Source of the DNA: CAWBUW01 sp963792075
Lineage (GTDB): Bacteria; Chloroflexota; Anaerolineae; Anaerolineales; UBA4823
Assembly (NCBI GenBank): GCA_963792075.1
Contig: CAWBUW010000012.1
Coordinates: 1 to 64,000, forward strand
Length of the DNA: 64,000 bases
Reading direction: 5' to 3'
The number at the start of each line of letters is the position of its first letter. Position 1 is the stretch's first letter. Under the pieces are notes generated by a model. The model did no database searches, was not told the DNA's origin, and saw only the letters and a list, made by a program, of their open reading frames with translations. Both the position numbers and the translations under genes were made by a program. Of the stretch, positions 43,250-51,970 are shown one piece after another.

Positions 43250-45556
43250 TTATCGCTTCACGAACAATCTTTTCACTCCCCCCTTTGCCCGCTGCAGCCA
43301 TCGACTTGCCGTAAAGCGTCCCAGGAGGGGCAGCAACAACTGGCGCACGGTCATGTACATGTAAGTGCGCGCCGGTGCTGGGGGCATGGGCGGGTTCTTC
43401 CAGATCTCTGCCAGGCGCTTGACCTCGCCATCCAGGCGGACCACTTCACCTGCCAGGCGCTGGGTCTCAGCGGCCGCCTGGAAAAACTCGGTCGCCTGGC
43501 GCGCCAGCAGGAGCAAAGTTTCGGCGGCGCCCGGCTCTCTCGGGGCCTGCCGGCGCAGTCGCCCGGCCTCACCCAGAAGGGCATCCATCCGCTCGCCCAT
43601 CTTCTCCAGGCTGAACTGGCTAATCACACGCTCCAGGCTGGACTGTCCCATCTGGCGCCGCTTTTCGGGGTTTTGAACCAGGTCTGCCAGCACCGCGGCG
43701 TAACGCGCAGCTTCATCATCTTCGCTGCTGCGGGGCAATAAAAGGCCACACTCCGGAGTAACCAGCTCTCGCTGGCCCCCCACGTCCGCTCCAACCGGGA
43801 CCAGGCCGCTGGCCATGCCCTCATACAGAGTCAGAGCAATGCCTTCATTTTCAGAAGGAAGAAACACGATATCCCCGGCAGCCATCAAGTCACGCACCTG
43901 CTCGAGCGGCAGCGCTCCCAGGAGGCGGACTCTGTCCTGCAACTGGTTCTGGGCGATAAATTCATCCAGCCAGGGCTTGAAGCTGCCGTCCCCCACCGCC
44001 AGGGATAAAAACGAAAGGCCTGCCTGAGCTAATTGCAGCATGGTTTTTGCGAAAACCTTAGGCTGCTTTTGCTGCTCCAGGCGCCCTACATAGAGAACCA
44101 GGCACTGTTCCGCCGGGATCCCGAGACGCGCACGAACCTCTCCCCATTTTTCTGGATCGGGCTTCCAAAAGTGGATATCCACGTTGGCGGTGCAGACTTG
44201 AATGCGCGTTTCATCTCCACCCTGGGCAACCATCCAGTCCTTCAAATTCTGGCTGGTGACGCCGCTCAGGTCCAGATATGATTGGAATAGCACTGAAAAA
44301 CGTGCAAAACCGCCCTCTAACCAATCCGGGGTGACAAAATGAACATAGTCCAGGATGGGGAGATGCGGGTAACGATTCCGCAGATAGGGCAACAGGCGGT
44401 AGGCTTCCGGGCTGGCGCTGATCCATAAGGCATCGACCTGCCTGGATTCGATCAGGTAACACAAGAAACGCGCATAATCCGTAACCTGGACGAAATTGTG
44501 GATTGGAAACACATCCGGCGTGATCTGCTCAAATTCATGCTGCCAGGGATTATCGGAGGGCAGGGTCGTAGCGATGCTGACTTCCCAGCCAAGCCGGATC
44601 AACTGCCGCATCAAATCTAAATTAAATTTTTCGGCCCCGCCTGCCACCAACCACATGGAAAGGATAAGTATCCGGGGGCGGGTCTTACTCAGCCGGTTCT
44701 CGCACGGAAAGGTTGTGTTTAGCCCCAGGATATCCAGGGCCACGTAAGGAGAAAACTTGGGGAATTTTCCATCCCATAGCTGGGGATACCGGTCACGGAA
44801 CTCCTTGCGTTTCGCGGCAATGCGGTCTTCCTGCAAGCTCCCCCAGCGGTCCATATGCGTCGCGCGGGTACGATACCAATGCAGGTATTCCGGGACGGAA
44901 GAACCCCAATATCCTTGGGCAGCGCTGCGCACCCAGAAATCCCAATCCTCCAACCCACGGCGCATACTTTCATCGTACCCCCCTACTGCGACAACCGCCC
45001 CCTTCTTGACCATAACAACATGATTGATGCGATTTCGCTCGAGGTTAAGTTCCTGGTCTTGAAAACCGGACTGCCACAAGTATTCGTGGGCGCCAAAACC
45101 GAGTGAATACCCGCCCGCAAAGGAATATGCGGGATGGCTTTCCAAGAACCAAAGCCATTTCTCCGCGGCCGTCGGTTCGAGCAGATCGTCGCTATCCAGA
45201 TAGAGAAAATAATCGCTGCGCGCTTCTCGCCAGCCGGTATTGCGCGCCGCAGGTAAGCCCCGATTGGCGGGGTGGTCCACCACCCGAATCCTGGGATCCA
45301 CATTGCGGTAAGCCTGCAGCAGGCGCAGCGACTCTGCGTCAGTGGACCCGTCGTTAACAATGATCCATTCCCACTGCTGAAGCGACTGCCGCAGCACGGA
45401 TTGGGCCGTCTCCAGAAAAACCGCATCCGTATTAAAAAAGGGTGTGATGATGGAAACCGCAGGTTTGCAGCCAGGGTCTTCGGGTTGGTAGTTGAAACCA
45501 GGGCGCTCAGGGCTTACCGGGGTATTGGCGTAATCAGGCTTCTGGGGGTTGACCAC
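43250..45556 (-). CDS. Two-domain glycosyltransferase GT2-GT4
   Basis: A 768-residue protein. The GT2 part (about 35-300) has PAVSIITPFFNTDAVFLETA, WIIVNDGSTDAESL and YFLYLDSDDLLEP. The GT4 part (about 320-680) begins PRILILSMWLVAGGAEKFN and has YVGRLEQQKQP and the donor motif ENEGIALTLYEGMASGLVPV. A C-terminal helical tail with MYMTVRQLLLPLL follows. Probable start GTG 45556 (GAGG 5 nt upstream), overlapping the upstream gene by 23 nt; the longer frame to 45640 overlaps more. It may add two successive sugars. Confidence 0.9.
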   Translation of the reverse strand: MVNPQKPDYANTPVSPERPGFNYQPEDPGCKPAVSIITPFFNTDAVFLETAQSVLRQSLQQWEWIIVNDGSTDAESLRLLQAYRNVDPRIRVVDHPANRGLPAARNTGWREARSDYFLYLDSDDLLEPTAAEKWLWFLESHPAYSFAGGYSLGFGAHEYLWQSGFQDQELNLERNRINHVVMVKKGAVVAVGGYDESMRRGLEDWDFWVRSAAQGYWGSSVPEYLHWYRTRATHMDRWGSLQEDRIAAKRKEFRDRYPQLWDGKFPKFSPYVALDILGLNTTFPCENRLSKTRPRILILSMWLVAGGAEKFNLDLMRQLIRLGWEVSIATTLPSDNPWQHEFEQITPDVFPIHNFVQVTDYARFLCYLIESRQVDALWISASPEAYRLLPYLRNRYPHLPILDYVHFVTPDWLEGGFARFSVLFQSYLDLSGVTSQNLKDWMVAQGGDETRIQVCTANVDIHFWKPDPEKWGEVRARLGIPAEQCLVLYVGRLEQQKQPKVFAKTMLQLAQAGLSFLSLAVGDGSFKPWLDEFIAQNQLQDRVRLLGALPLEQVRDLMAAGDIVFLPSENEGIALTLYEGMASGLVPVGADVGGQRELVTPECGLLLPRSSEDDEAARYAAVLADLVQNPEKRRQMGQSSLERVISQFSLEKMGERMDALLGEAGRLRRQAPREPGAAETLLLLARQATEFFQAAAETQRLAGEVVRLDGEVKRLAEIWKNPPMPPAPARTYMYMTVRQLLLPLLGRFTASRWLQRAKGGVKRLFVKR

Positions 45557-47300
45557 GAACACCTCTGGGGATAAATAGAACAGGCCAGAAAATAAAAGCA
45601 ACCAGGTAAGTTGCGTAATGATAGCGAAAATTCGGAGCAATCACAATCAACGTAGAAGCAACGGACTGGAGCAGAATCGGCGCCGCGGCTAACATCAGCC
45701 AGGGATTCTTTCGTTTTATCGACAAAGTTGAAATGACCAGGAGGAAAAAATACAGGTAGATGGCGGGGCGCCAAACGAGCCAGTTATAGTCTGGGTCATG
45801 CGCTGTTTTGATGACGAAACGGGTAATAATGTCTCTCAGGGCCGGTATTTGGGAATCTGGCTGCAAGCCGTATGGATTCGGATCTACCAGGACTTCGACA
45901 TGAGCAGGATTACGGACTTCGCCCATTGGATCCCAAATGATCCAAACCAGCGAGCGATTGCAGCGGTAAGAATAAAGAAAAATCCTGGGTACATACTCGA
46001 CCAGGTTAATCATTTTCTGCCCGAGCGTGGGAGACTCGGTCGCCAGTTGCCCTGCCTGTTCGGATTGGTATATTTCGGGCAGCAAAGTACACTGGATGTT
46101 GGCAGCCAGGGGATCCATCGAATCCATAATTTCTGCATTGACACTGCCTGGGGTAGATTGAGCGGCAATCGAATAATACACCGTGGATGACTCGGCCAAT
46201 ATGGTACTATCGCTCACCCGCACCCATTGTTCTACCGGGCTGGTAAAGATGTAATAAATCCCCGCCCCGAGGAGCAGGGCCGGAAGCAGGCGTTTCCACC
46301 AGCGGAAATACACTACGAGGAGAAGCAGAGATAAGCCCACGACAACAGGCGGGCCATTGTGGCGAAACAGGGCGACGAGTACACCGGTGATCCCCAAAAC
46401 GGCCCAGCTACCCCGTTCCGCCAGCCAGTCTCCTCGCGATTGGGCAATGCGGAAAACCAGGAGAGTCAGCGCCAGCAGAGCAGTGCTGTAGGGGATGTCC
46501 TTCCACAGGGTATTTACCATCGTACCATTGATCGGAGTCAGAGCAAAGAGGAAGCCGGCAAGCCAGAGCACAGCAGAGGGAACGCCCAACTCCTCAAAAT
46601 ACGCCAGGACACACCCTGCGACTGCCGCTAACCCTATAATTTGGGCAATGGCAACAATGGTAGGGGACAAAACAATCCGCGTCAAGAGCCAGATGGTAAA
46701 CGTGTGAAAAAACGGATGGTGGTTATTGTATTGTCCGGTAAGAACTTGCCCCCACTGATCCATCGAATCGGCGCTCATCATTCCCGGCCAATAAGCCAGC
46801 AGATAAATCCCCCAAATGATCACCATCGGCAGAGCAAAAAGCGCCCAGCGAAAGCGCCGTTTTCCGGGCCGGGCGGCTGGGGAATCGTTCAAGCCGGTCA
46901 AGAAGAGGACAAGCAACAAAAGGGCCAGGCCGATTCCGAGGCCCACCCCGCCCAGAAACAAAATTTTGATGCCTACCGACGGGCTTAGACTTTGCTCAGA
47001 AGAGGGAAATTCTACCGGGATATTATGCGCCAGCCAGAGGCCAAACACCAAATAACCGGCCAGGATCACTCTCTTCCAGGCAATCGAATAATCAGCAAGC
47101 CGTGGGAGGATGAACCTGAAAAGGGCCGCATAAATTATCAGGGAAAAAGTGATCCACAGAAGAATAAAAGTCAGCAACCCATCCATCAGACGAATTCCAG
47201 CGCCTTGCACTAAATAGAGCAGGTAAGAAAATGAAACCAAAGCGCTGCCGGCGCAAGTTGGAAGCCAGGTCTTGAAAAATTGGTAAGGTTGTCGCATCAT
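45534..47300 (-). CDS. Polytopic membrane protein, DUF6020-like
   Basis: A 588-residue protein with about 12-13 hydrophobic helices. The loop YWPGMMSADSMDQWGQVLTG followed by YNNHHPFFHTFTIWLL is typical of DUF6020-like proteins of polysaccharide loci, whose function (polymerase- or transferase-like) is not established. A large extracytoplasmic domain with conserved Cys pairs (CTLLPEIYQS, YRCNRSLVW) precedes the last helices. The start may be ATG 47300 or an upstream TTG 47336, which overlaps greA by 8 nt; neither has a good ribosome-binding site. Confidence 0.8.
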   Translation of the reverse strand: MMRQPYQFFKTWLPTCAGSALVSFSYLLYLVQGAGIRLMDGLLTFILLWITFSLIIYAALFRFILPRLADYSIAWKRVILAGYLVFGLWLAHNIPVEFPSSEQSLSPSVGIKILFLGGVGLGIGLALLLLVLFLTGLNDSPAARPGKRRFRWALFALPMVIIWGIYLLAYWPGMMSADSMDQWGQVLTGQYNNHHPFFHTFTIWLLTRIVLSPTIVAIAQIIGLAAVAGCVLAYFEELGVPSAVLWLAGFLFALTPINGTMVNTLWKDIPYSTALLALTLLVFRIAQSRGDWLAERGSWAVLGITGVLVALFRHNGPPVVVGLSLLLLVVYFRWWKRLLPALLLGAGIYYIFTSPVEQWVRVSDSTILAESSTVYYSIAAQSTPGSVNAEIMDSMDPLAANIQCTLLPEIYQSEQAGQLATESPTLGQKMINLVEYVPRIFLYSYRCNRSLVWIIWDPMGEVRNPAHVEVLVDPNPYGLQPDSQIPALRDIITRFVIKTAHDPDYNWLVWRPAIYLYFFLLVISTLSIKRKNPWLMLAAAPILLQSVASTLIVIAPNFRYHYATYLVAFIFWPVLFIPRGVRGQPPEA

Positions 47301-47328
47301 GAGGGCCAATCTTTTTGAGATGTTACGT

Positions 47329-47793
47329 TTATTCAATCTTCAGGATCTTCATCTTCACTGCGCCGCCGGGAGTCACGGCAGTGACCACGTCTCCGACTTG
47401 CCCACCCATCAGCGCCTGGCCAATCGGGGATTCGTTCGAAATCTTACCGTTGCGCGGATCAGCTTCTTTCGCCCCCACCATAAAATATATCTCGGGTTCG
47501 TAATCTCCCTCTTGCACAGTGACGCGCGTGCCCACATGCACCTTACCGCGATCTACGTCGTTTGTATCCACGACGGTAGCGTTATTCAACAAGTATTCCA
47601 ATTCCTGGATACGTCCCTCCAGGAAACCCTGGTCTTCCTTGGCCTTGTGATAATCTGCATTCTCGGACAAATCTCCCATCTGGATCGCATCACGCAACCG
47701 CCTGGATAATGCCAGTCGCTCCACACTTTTCAGGTGCTCCAGTTCTTCTTGCAGCTTGGCATAGCCCTCTTTCGTCAAGAACATTTCCGGCAT
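47329..47793 (-). CDS. greA: Transcription elongation factor GreA
   Basis: A 154-residue GreA. The N-terminal coiled coil carries the acidic tip MGDLSENADYHKAKEDQ (about 39-55), whose Asp and Glu reach the RNA polymerase active site and promote cleavage of backtracked RNA. The C-terminal FKBP-like domain has KISNESPIGQALMGGQVGD. Length is typical. The ATG at 47793 follows AGGAGAGAG. It is transcribed downstream of dgt with a perfect hairpin between them. Confidence 0.97.
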   Translation of the reverse strand: MPEMFLTKEGYAKLQEELEHLKSVERLALSRRLRDAIQMGDLSENADYHKAKEDQGFLEGRIQELEYLLNNATVVDTNDVDRGKVHVGTRVTVQEGDYEPEIYFMVGAKEADPRNGKISNESPIGQALMGGQVGDVVTAVTPGGAVKMKILKIE

Positions 47794-47816
47794 TGTCTCT
47801 CTCCTAAATTCTTTTT

Positions 47817-47857
47817 AACGGGGGTATGTGCAGGCAAAGCCTGCACATACCCCCGTT
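47817..47857. repeat. Perfect hairpin between dgt and greA, 19-bp stem, AAA loop
   Basis: Arms 47817-47835 and 47839-47857 are perfect complements around AAA, centre GC-AAA-GC and GGGGG/CCCCC near the ends. It begins 5 nt after the dgt stop (minus strand) and 24 nt upstream of the greA ATG. On the minus strand the stem is followed by AAAAAG, not a U-tract. Confidence 0.95.
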
Positions 47858-47861
47858 TACA

Positions 47862-49013
47862 CTAAGGTTTCACCAGCGAATCGTACAGCTTGGCGTGTTC
47901 TTCCATCGCAAAGCGGTCCGTCATGCCGGCGATATAGTCGCAGATCGTGCGTTCCAGGCCCCGCTCTTCTACCAATCCCTGGATATGGCCGGGTAAGATC
48001 TCCCGCTCGTTGCGATAGGCGTTGAACAGATCGGTAATAATCCGTTCTGCTTTCACCGCCATGCGCACCACACGGTAGTGACGGTACAGGTTTTTATACA
48101 AAAAATCTTTAATCTGGCGGTTGCGCCGGTGCATATCCTCGCTAAAACCGATCACATTCATTGACAGGCGCTGTAAATCATCCACGGAGCGAACACTGTT
48201 CTCTCGCAGGCGTTGATCGGTCGAATTCACCACGTCAGTCACTTCGAGGCCGATCAGCTTGCGGATCACACGGTGACGGGTCAGGTCATCCATTGCCTGG
48301 CCGCGCCAACCTGTCGTCTCCGCCAGGATCTCCCACAAGGTGATCCCTTCCAGCATGGCCGGGGTGATCATCCCTGAACGCAGGCCATCATCCAGGTCAT
48401 GTGCAGTGTACGCCAGCTCATCAGCCACATTGGCAATTTGGGCTTCCAAAGGGCCGCGTAAATCGGGATTGAACTCACTCGCATCGGCGATATCATATTC
48501 CGACTCATGTTTGACGATCCCTTCGCGCGCTTCCCAGGTCAAATTCAAGCCGGGGTAATCACTGTAACGCCGTTCCAGGAAAGTCACAATGCGCAGTGTT
48601 TGCTTGTTGTGATCGAAACCTCCGTAGTCCTTCATGAGCTGGGCCAGCGTGATCTCACCCGAGTGGCCAAAAGCCGGGTGTCCCATATCATGTGCCAGGC
48701 AAATCACCTCAATCAAATCCTCATTTGCGCCCAGTGCGCGGGCAATCGTACGCCCAATCTGGGTGACTTCTAAGGTGTGTGTCAGGCGGGTGCGGTAATA
48801 ATCCCCCTCATAGTTAATAAATACCTGCGTTTTATATTCCAGCCGCCGAAACGCTGTCGTATGGATAATCCGGTCGCGATCGCGCTGGAAAGCCGTCCGG
48901 TACTCCGGCTCATCCTCCGGGTATTGCCGCCCTTTCGAATTCTTGCTCCGCAGCCCGTAAGGGGCCAAATTGCGGTCTTCTATCGCTTCAAGCTCTGCTC
49001 GGGTAATCAACAT
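47862..49013 (-). CDS. dgt: Deoxyguanosinetriphosphate triphosphohydrolase-like HD protein
   Basis: A 383-residue HD-domain dNTPase of the short class. It has DRDRIIHTTAFRRLEYKTQV, TRLTHTLEVTQIGRTIA (first His) and CLAHDMGHPAFGHSGE (HD pair), then HDLDDGLRSG. Such enzymes split dNTPs into nucleoside and triphosphate to control pool size. ATG 49013 is preceded by AGGAGG. A promoter at 49143-49170 and a perfect hairpin in the leader are visible. Confidence 0.94.
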   Translation of the reverse strand: MLITRAELEAIEDRNLAPYGLRSKNSKGRQYPEDEPEYRTAFQRDRDRIIHTTAFRRLEYKTQVFINYEGDYYRTRLTHTLEVTQIGRTIARALGANEDLIEVICLAHDMGHPAFGHSGEITLAQLMKDYGGFDHNKQTLRIVTFLERRYSDYPGLNLTWEAREGIVKHESEYDIADASEFNPDLRGPLEAQIANVADELAYTAHDLDDGLRSGMITPAMLEGITLWEILAETTGWRGQAMDDLTRHRVIRKLIGLEVTDVVNSTDQRLRENSVRSVDDLQRLSMNVIGFSEDMHRRNRQIKDFLYKNLYRHYRVVRMAVKAERIITDLFNAYRNEREILPGHIQGLVEERGLERTICDYIAGMTDRFAMEEHAKLYDSLVKP

Positions 49014-49076
49014 AATTCAACCTCCTATCAAATTCCTGGGGAGATGATTTAGTATCTATCCGAAAATGAAATTTTG

Positions 49077-49121
49077 TTTGGGAGTGTGTGTGGCGGCATA
49101 GCCGCCACACACACTCCCAAA
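49077..49121 (-). repeat. Perfect hairpin in the dgt leader, 21-bp stem, ATA loop
   Basis: Arms 49077-49097 and 49101-49121 are perfect complements around ATA (centre GGC-ATA-GCC). Weaker pairing extends outwards (CCGAAA/TTTCGG). It lies between the dgt promoter and its start codon, so it would form in the 5' leader of the dgt mRNA. Confidence 0.95.
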
Positions 49122-49142
49122 AATAATTTCGGTTAGGTTCTT

Positions 49143-49170
49143 AGTCTAACAAAGGTTAGGGGTTTGTCAA
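49143..49170 (-). promoter_or_regulatory. Promoter of dgt (TTGACA-16-TAGACT)
   Basis: On the minus strand, consensus TTGACA (49170-49165), 16-nt spacer and TAGACT (49148-49143). Transcription would start near 49136, about 15 nt before the leader hairpin. Confidence 0.65.
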
Positions 49171-49186
49171 GGGCAGGCATCTTCCA

Positions 49187-50005
49187 TCACCCACCACGAC
49201 AAATGCGCGTGCCTGGCGTTTGTCCGGCCAGCGCTCCTTGGACCGCCCCAGGCTGCTCACCAGAAAAGATCAGCACCTCCAGGCCATCCACTACCTGCAC
49301 CAAACGCAAAGCTTGCTCCACTTTCGAGGCCATACCGCCGGTGACATCCGTCGCCGCTGAGCCGCCCAATGCTGGTGCTATTTCAGCATAATTGAGCGGA
49401 GTAATCGTATCCACCAGATGTGTGCAAGCAGGATAATCGGCCCATACACCTGGCTCAATCCCTGCCAGGAGCAACTGCCGGGGTTCTAATTCTGGCGCCA
49501 GGTGAGCGAACAGATCTTCTGTAGAAAATATGGTGCCGCCGCGCGCCTGGTCAAAGATGACGTCACCGTAAATCACCGGCAGCAGCCCGGCGCCCAGGGC
49601 GCTGGTGAGGGGGGTCAAATCCCAATGCACCACGCGCCCATTATCGGAAGTCACCGCCGCAGAAGCCGGCAAAGCCAGCGCTGGCAGGCCGGCAGCATGC
49701 AGCGCATCCACTACCAGGCGATCTAACAACGCAGCTTCCTTCCATACATCCGCAAAACCCTGCCACTGCTCCGATGTACGCACGCCCTGGCGCGTACCGT
49801 AGCGCCGGGCAGGCACGTGCCCAAACGAACCAGACCCATGCCCGAGCAGCAGGCGCAGGTCCGGGTTTGCCCGCCGCGCCATGGCAATTTCAACTGCCAA
49901 CCGCCGGATCACCTCCAGGCGCGCCACGTGCGGCTGGTTTTTATCCGTGATGAGTGACCCACCTAATTTTAGGAATACCAGTGTCGTCTCACCTGGCATG
50001 GTCAT
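49187..50005 (-). CDS. Isopentenyl phosphate kinase
   Basis: A 272-residue amino-acid-kinase-fold protein: FLKLGGSLITDKN at the N-terminus, LLGHGSGSFGHVPARRYG with the catalytic His of the IPK group, VIYGDVIFD and ATDVTGGMASKVEQAL. It phosphorylates isopentenyl phosphate to IPP in the alternative mevalonate route known from archaea and some Chloroflexota. Its start overlaps the mevalonate kinase stop (ATGA at 50002-50005), and ubiA precedes both. The combination supports a prenyl-diphosphate operon. Confidence 0.93.
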   Translation of the reverse strand: MTMPGETTLVFLKLGGSLITDKNQPHVARLEVIRRLAVEIAMARRANPDLRLLLGHGSGSFGHVPARRYGTRQGVRTSEQWQGFADVWKEAALLDRLVVDALHAAGLPALALPASAAVTSDNGRVVHWDLTPLTSALGAGLLPVIYGDVIFDQARGGTIFSTEDLFAHLAPELEPRQLLLAGIEPGVWADYPACTHLVDTITPLNYAEIAPALGGSAATDVTGGMASKVEQALRLVQVVDGLEVLIFSGEQPGAVQGALAGQTPGTRICRGG

Positions 50006-50952
50006 GCATTACTTCCTACTATGGTTTGGATCGTTCGTACTGCCCCAGCCTGCATCAAGGCCTGGACGACGCGCTCAGCCCGCTGCGCAGGAACCAAAGC
50101 AATCATATTGCCGCCTCGCCCACCGCCAGAGAGCTTGGCCCCCCACGCCCCGGCCTTGAGCGCCGCAGCAACCAACCCATCCAATTCTGGGCTGGAAACG
50201 CCGATCTTGCGCAGCACGCCGTGGTTGGCATTCATCAGCGGACCCAAAGTTTCGATCATGCCAAGCTCGATCATCTGTCGAGCAGACATGACGATGCCCC
50301 CAACCGATTCAAAGTAGCTCTCATACAGCGTCTTCTGCGCCTTCCAGGCCTGGCGTACTTCGCCGACCGCAGCCGCAGTCGGGCTGGTCACGCCTGTATC
50401 GCCGATCACAATCGTGAACGGCACCGGCAAAGCCAACTTTTCCAGGGGCTGTCCCTTAATGAAATATACCGGTCTTTCATAAGTGATCACCGTGTTATCA
50501 ATCCCAGAGGGCGTGCCGTGATACACCTTTTCTACCTCGTAGGCCAGGGTGCAAACCTGCTCATCGCTCAGTGGATGGCCCAGGTAAGCAGAAAAGGCGC
50601 GCAGCACCGCTACTGAAACCGCCGCCCCCGAGCCCAGCCCGGCTGCGATCGGGATGGTTGAAGTTACTTTCAGGGTACAGGCAGGCGGACGGTCAACTTT
50701 CAAGAACTCCAGTAAACTGTTAATCGCCACCCCTAACGGATGCCCGATCGGGAGCGACCCCAACTCTGTATCCAGCCCAACGTCTGGTGCCTGGATGTGC
50801 ACCGTTCCCGACTGGCCGCGCGGGTTGGCAGTCACGACAGCCCGCGCTTTGACCTGGTTTACCGGCACCACGATCGCCGGTTGGCTATAAACGACTGCAT
50901 GTTCACCAAACAGGATTATTTTCCCAGGAGCGTAGGCAGAAAAAGCAGGCAT
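50002..50952 (-). CDS. mvk: Mevalonate kinase
   Basis: A 316-residue GHMP kinase that phosphorylates mevalonate. Motifs: APGKIILFGEHAVVYSQPAI (about 8-27), PIAAGLGSGAAVSVAVL (ATP loop), HGTPSGIDNTV with the catalytic Asp, and AKLSGGGRGGNMIAL. It begins 3 nt after ubiA and overlaps ipk by 4 nt. The mevalonate 5-phosphate decarboxylase or phosphomevalonate kinase needed to complete either route is not in the window. Confidence 0.95.
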   Translation of the reverse strand: MPAFSAYAPGKIILFGEHAVVYSQPAIVVPVNQVKARAVVTANPRGQSGTVHIQAPDVGLDTELGSLPIGHPLGVAINSLLEFLKVDRPPACTLKVTSTIPIAAGLGSGAAVSVAVLRAFSAYLGHPLSDEQVCTLAYEVEKVYHGTPSGIDNTVITYERPVYFIKGQPLEKLALPVPFTIVIGDTGVTSPTAAAVGEVRQAWKAQKTLYESYFESVGGIVMSARQMIELGMIETLGPLMNANHGVLRKIGVSSPELDGLVAAALKAGAWGAKLSGGGRGGNMIALVPAQRAERVVQALMQAGAVRTIQTIVGSNA

Positions 50953-50955
50953 ATC

Positions 50956-51837
50956 TCAGTATAGATAGAAAATCAAAAGAATTGCCAGCCCCCACAAAAC
51001 CAGAGTGAGCTGTAAGGGCCGGTCCGTGAGCAGGACATCCTCCGGCGCTCCGCCAGAATGTTCTACCTCTACAAGGTATAAGTAACGGAACATACCAAAA
51101 ATAACAAAGGGGATGGTCAGCATCATGCCGTGGTTATCCGGCAGATTCGCAGCAGAGAATGTGTACAGGCTGTATGTAGCGATCGTCAGAGTGGATACGA
51201 TCGTGATCAACTGATCCAACAAAGGTAGTGTATATCCACTCAGCACCTTGCGGTGTGAGTTGGCTGCCTCGGACAGTAAGTTCAACTCTGCCCGGCGCTT
51301 GCCTACACCCAGGAACAGCGCCAGGAAAGTGGTGAAAACGTACAGCCACGGTGAAAAAAGAGTCACCTTGACTAAAACCACCCCCGAACCCACCCGGATC
51401 ACAAAAAACGCTGCCAGCACCAGTACGTCCAGGATCGGTAGATGCTTGAACCAACGCGAGTAGAGCAGGTTAAGCAAAAAGTACAACAAAGCCATCCCCG
51501 CGAACGCTGGCGACAACCATAATGCCAGGGGGAAAACGATCCCCAATAACACCACAACCGTTACCTGTCCCACCCGGATAGGCAATTCCCCCGATGCCAA
51601 TGGGCGGAGCCGTTTCGTGGGATGCTGGCGATCTGCCTCAAGATCGCTCAGGTCATTCATTATGTACACTGCGCTGGAAAGCAGGCAAAACAGGGTAAAA
51701 CCAGCCAGCGTGTGTAAAAACGAGGTTGGATTAAACATCTGCCGGTCAAAGAACATTCCAGCGAAGAGAAACCCGTTTTTCGGCCACTGCTTGGGCCGCA
51801 TCGTATTAATCAGAGCAATCAGCACCCTGGCGGACAT
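50956..51837 (-). CDS. UbiA-family prenyltransferase (DPPR-synthase-like)
   Basis: A 293-residue polytopic membrane prenyltransferase with about eight helices. The first Asp-rich motif is NDLSDLEADRQHPTKRLRPLASG (about 62-84, in part), and the start MRPKQWPKNGFLFAG is typical of decaprenyl-phosphoribose (DPPR) synthase-like UbiA proteins. It would join a polyprenyl chain to phosphoribosyl or a similar acceptor. Its position in front of mvk and ipk links it to isoprenoid supply. A perfect hairpin lies upstream of the start. Confidence 0.9.
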   Translation of the reverse strand: MSARVLIALINTMRPKQWPKNGFLFAGMFFDRQMFNPTSFLHTLAGFTLFCLLSSAVYIMNDLSDLEADRQHPTKRLRPLASGELPIRVGQVTVVVLLGIVFPLALWLSPAFAGMALLYFLLNLLYSRWFKHLPILDVLVLAAFFVIRVGSGVVLVKVTLFSPWLYVFTTFLALFLGVGKRRAELNLLSEAANSHRKVLSGYTLPLLDQLITIVSTLTIATYSLYTFSAANLPDNHGMMLTIPFVIFGMFRYLYLVEVEHSGGAPEDVLLTDRPLQLTLVLWGLAILLIFYLY

Positions 51838-51863
51838 GCGCCAATGATAGCATGGTTAGGAAA

Positions 51864-51909
51864 ATTTGTGGGGATTGCAGGGGACGAGTCCCCTGCAATC
51901 CCCACAAAT
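51864..51909. repeat. Perfect hairpin in the divergent ubiA-tlyA gap, 22-bp stem, GA loop
   Basis: Arms 51864-51885 and 51888-51909 are perfect complements with a 2-nt centre GA. It lies upstream of both ubiA (minus) and tlyA (plus), so it is not a terminator of either. TATACT at 51950-51955, 15 nt before tlyA, is a possible -10. Confidence 0.95.
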
Positions 51910-51970
51910 CCCTTATTTATAACCTGCGTGGAGGGGGTAGGGATCGTGCTATACTTCTTCCATAAAGATT

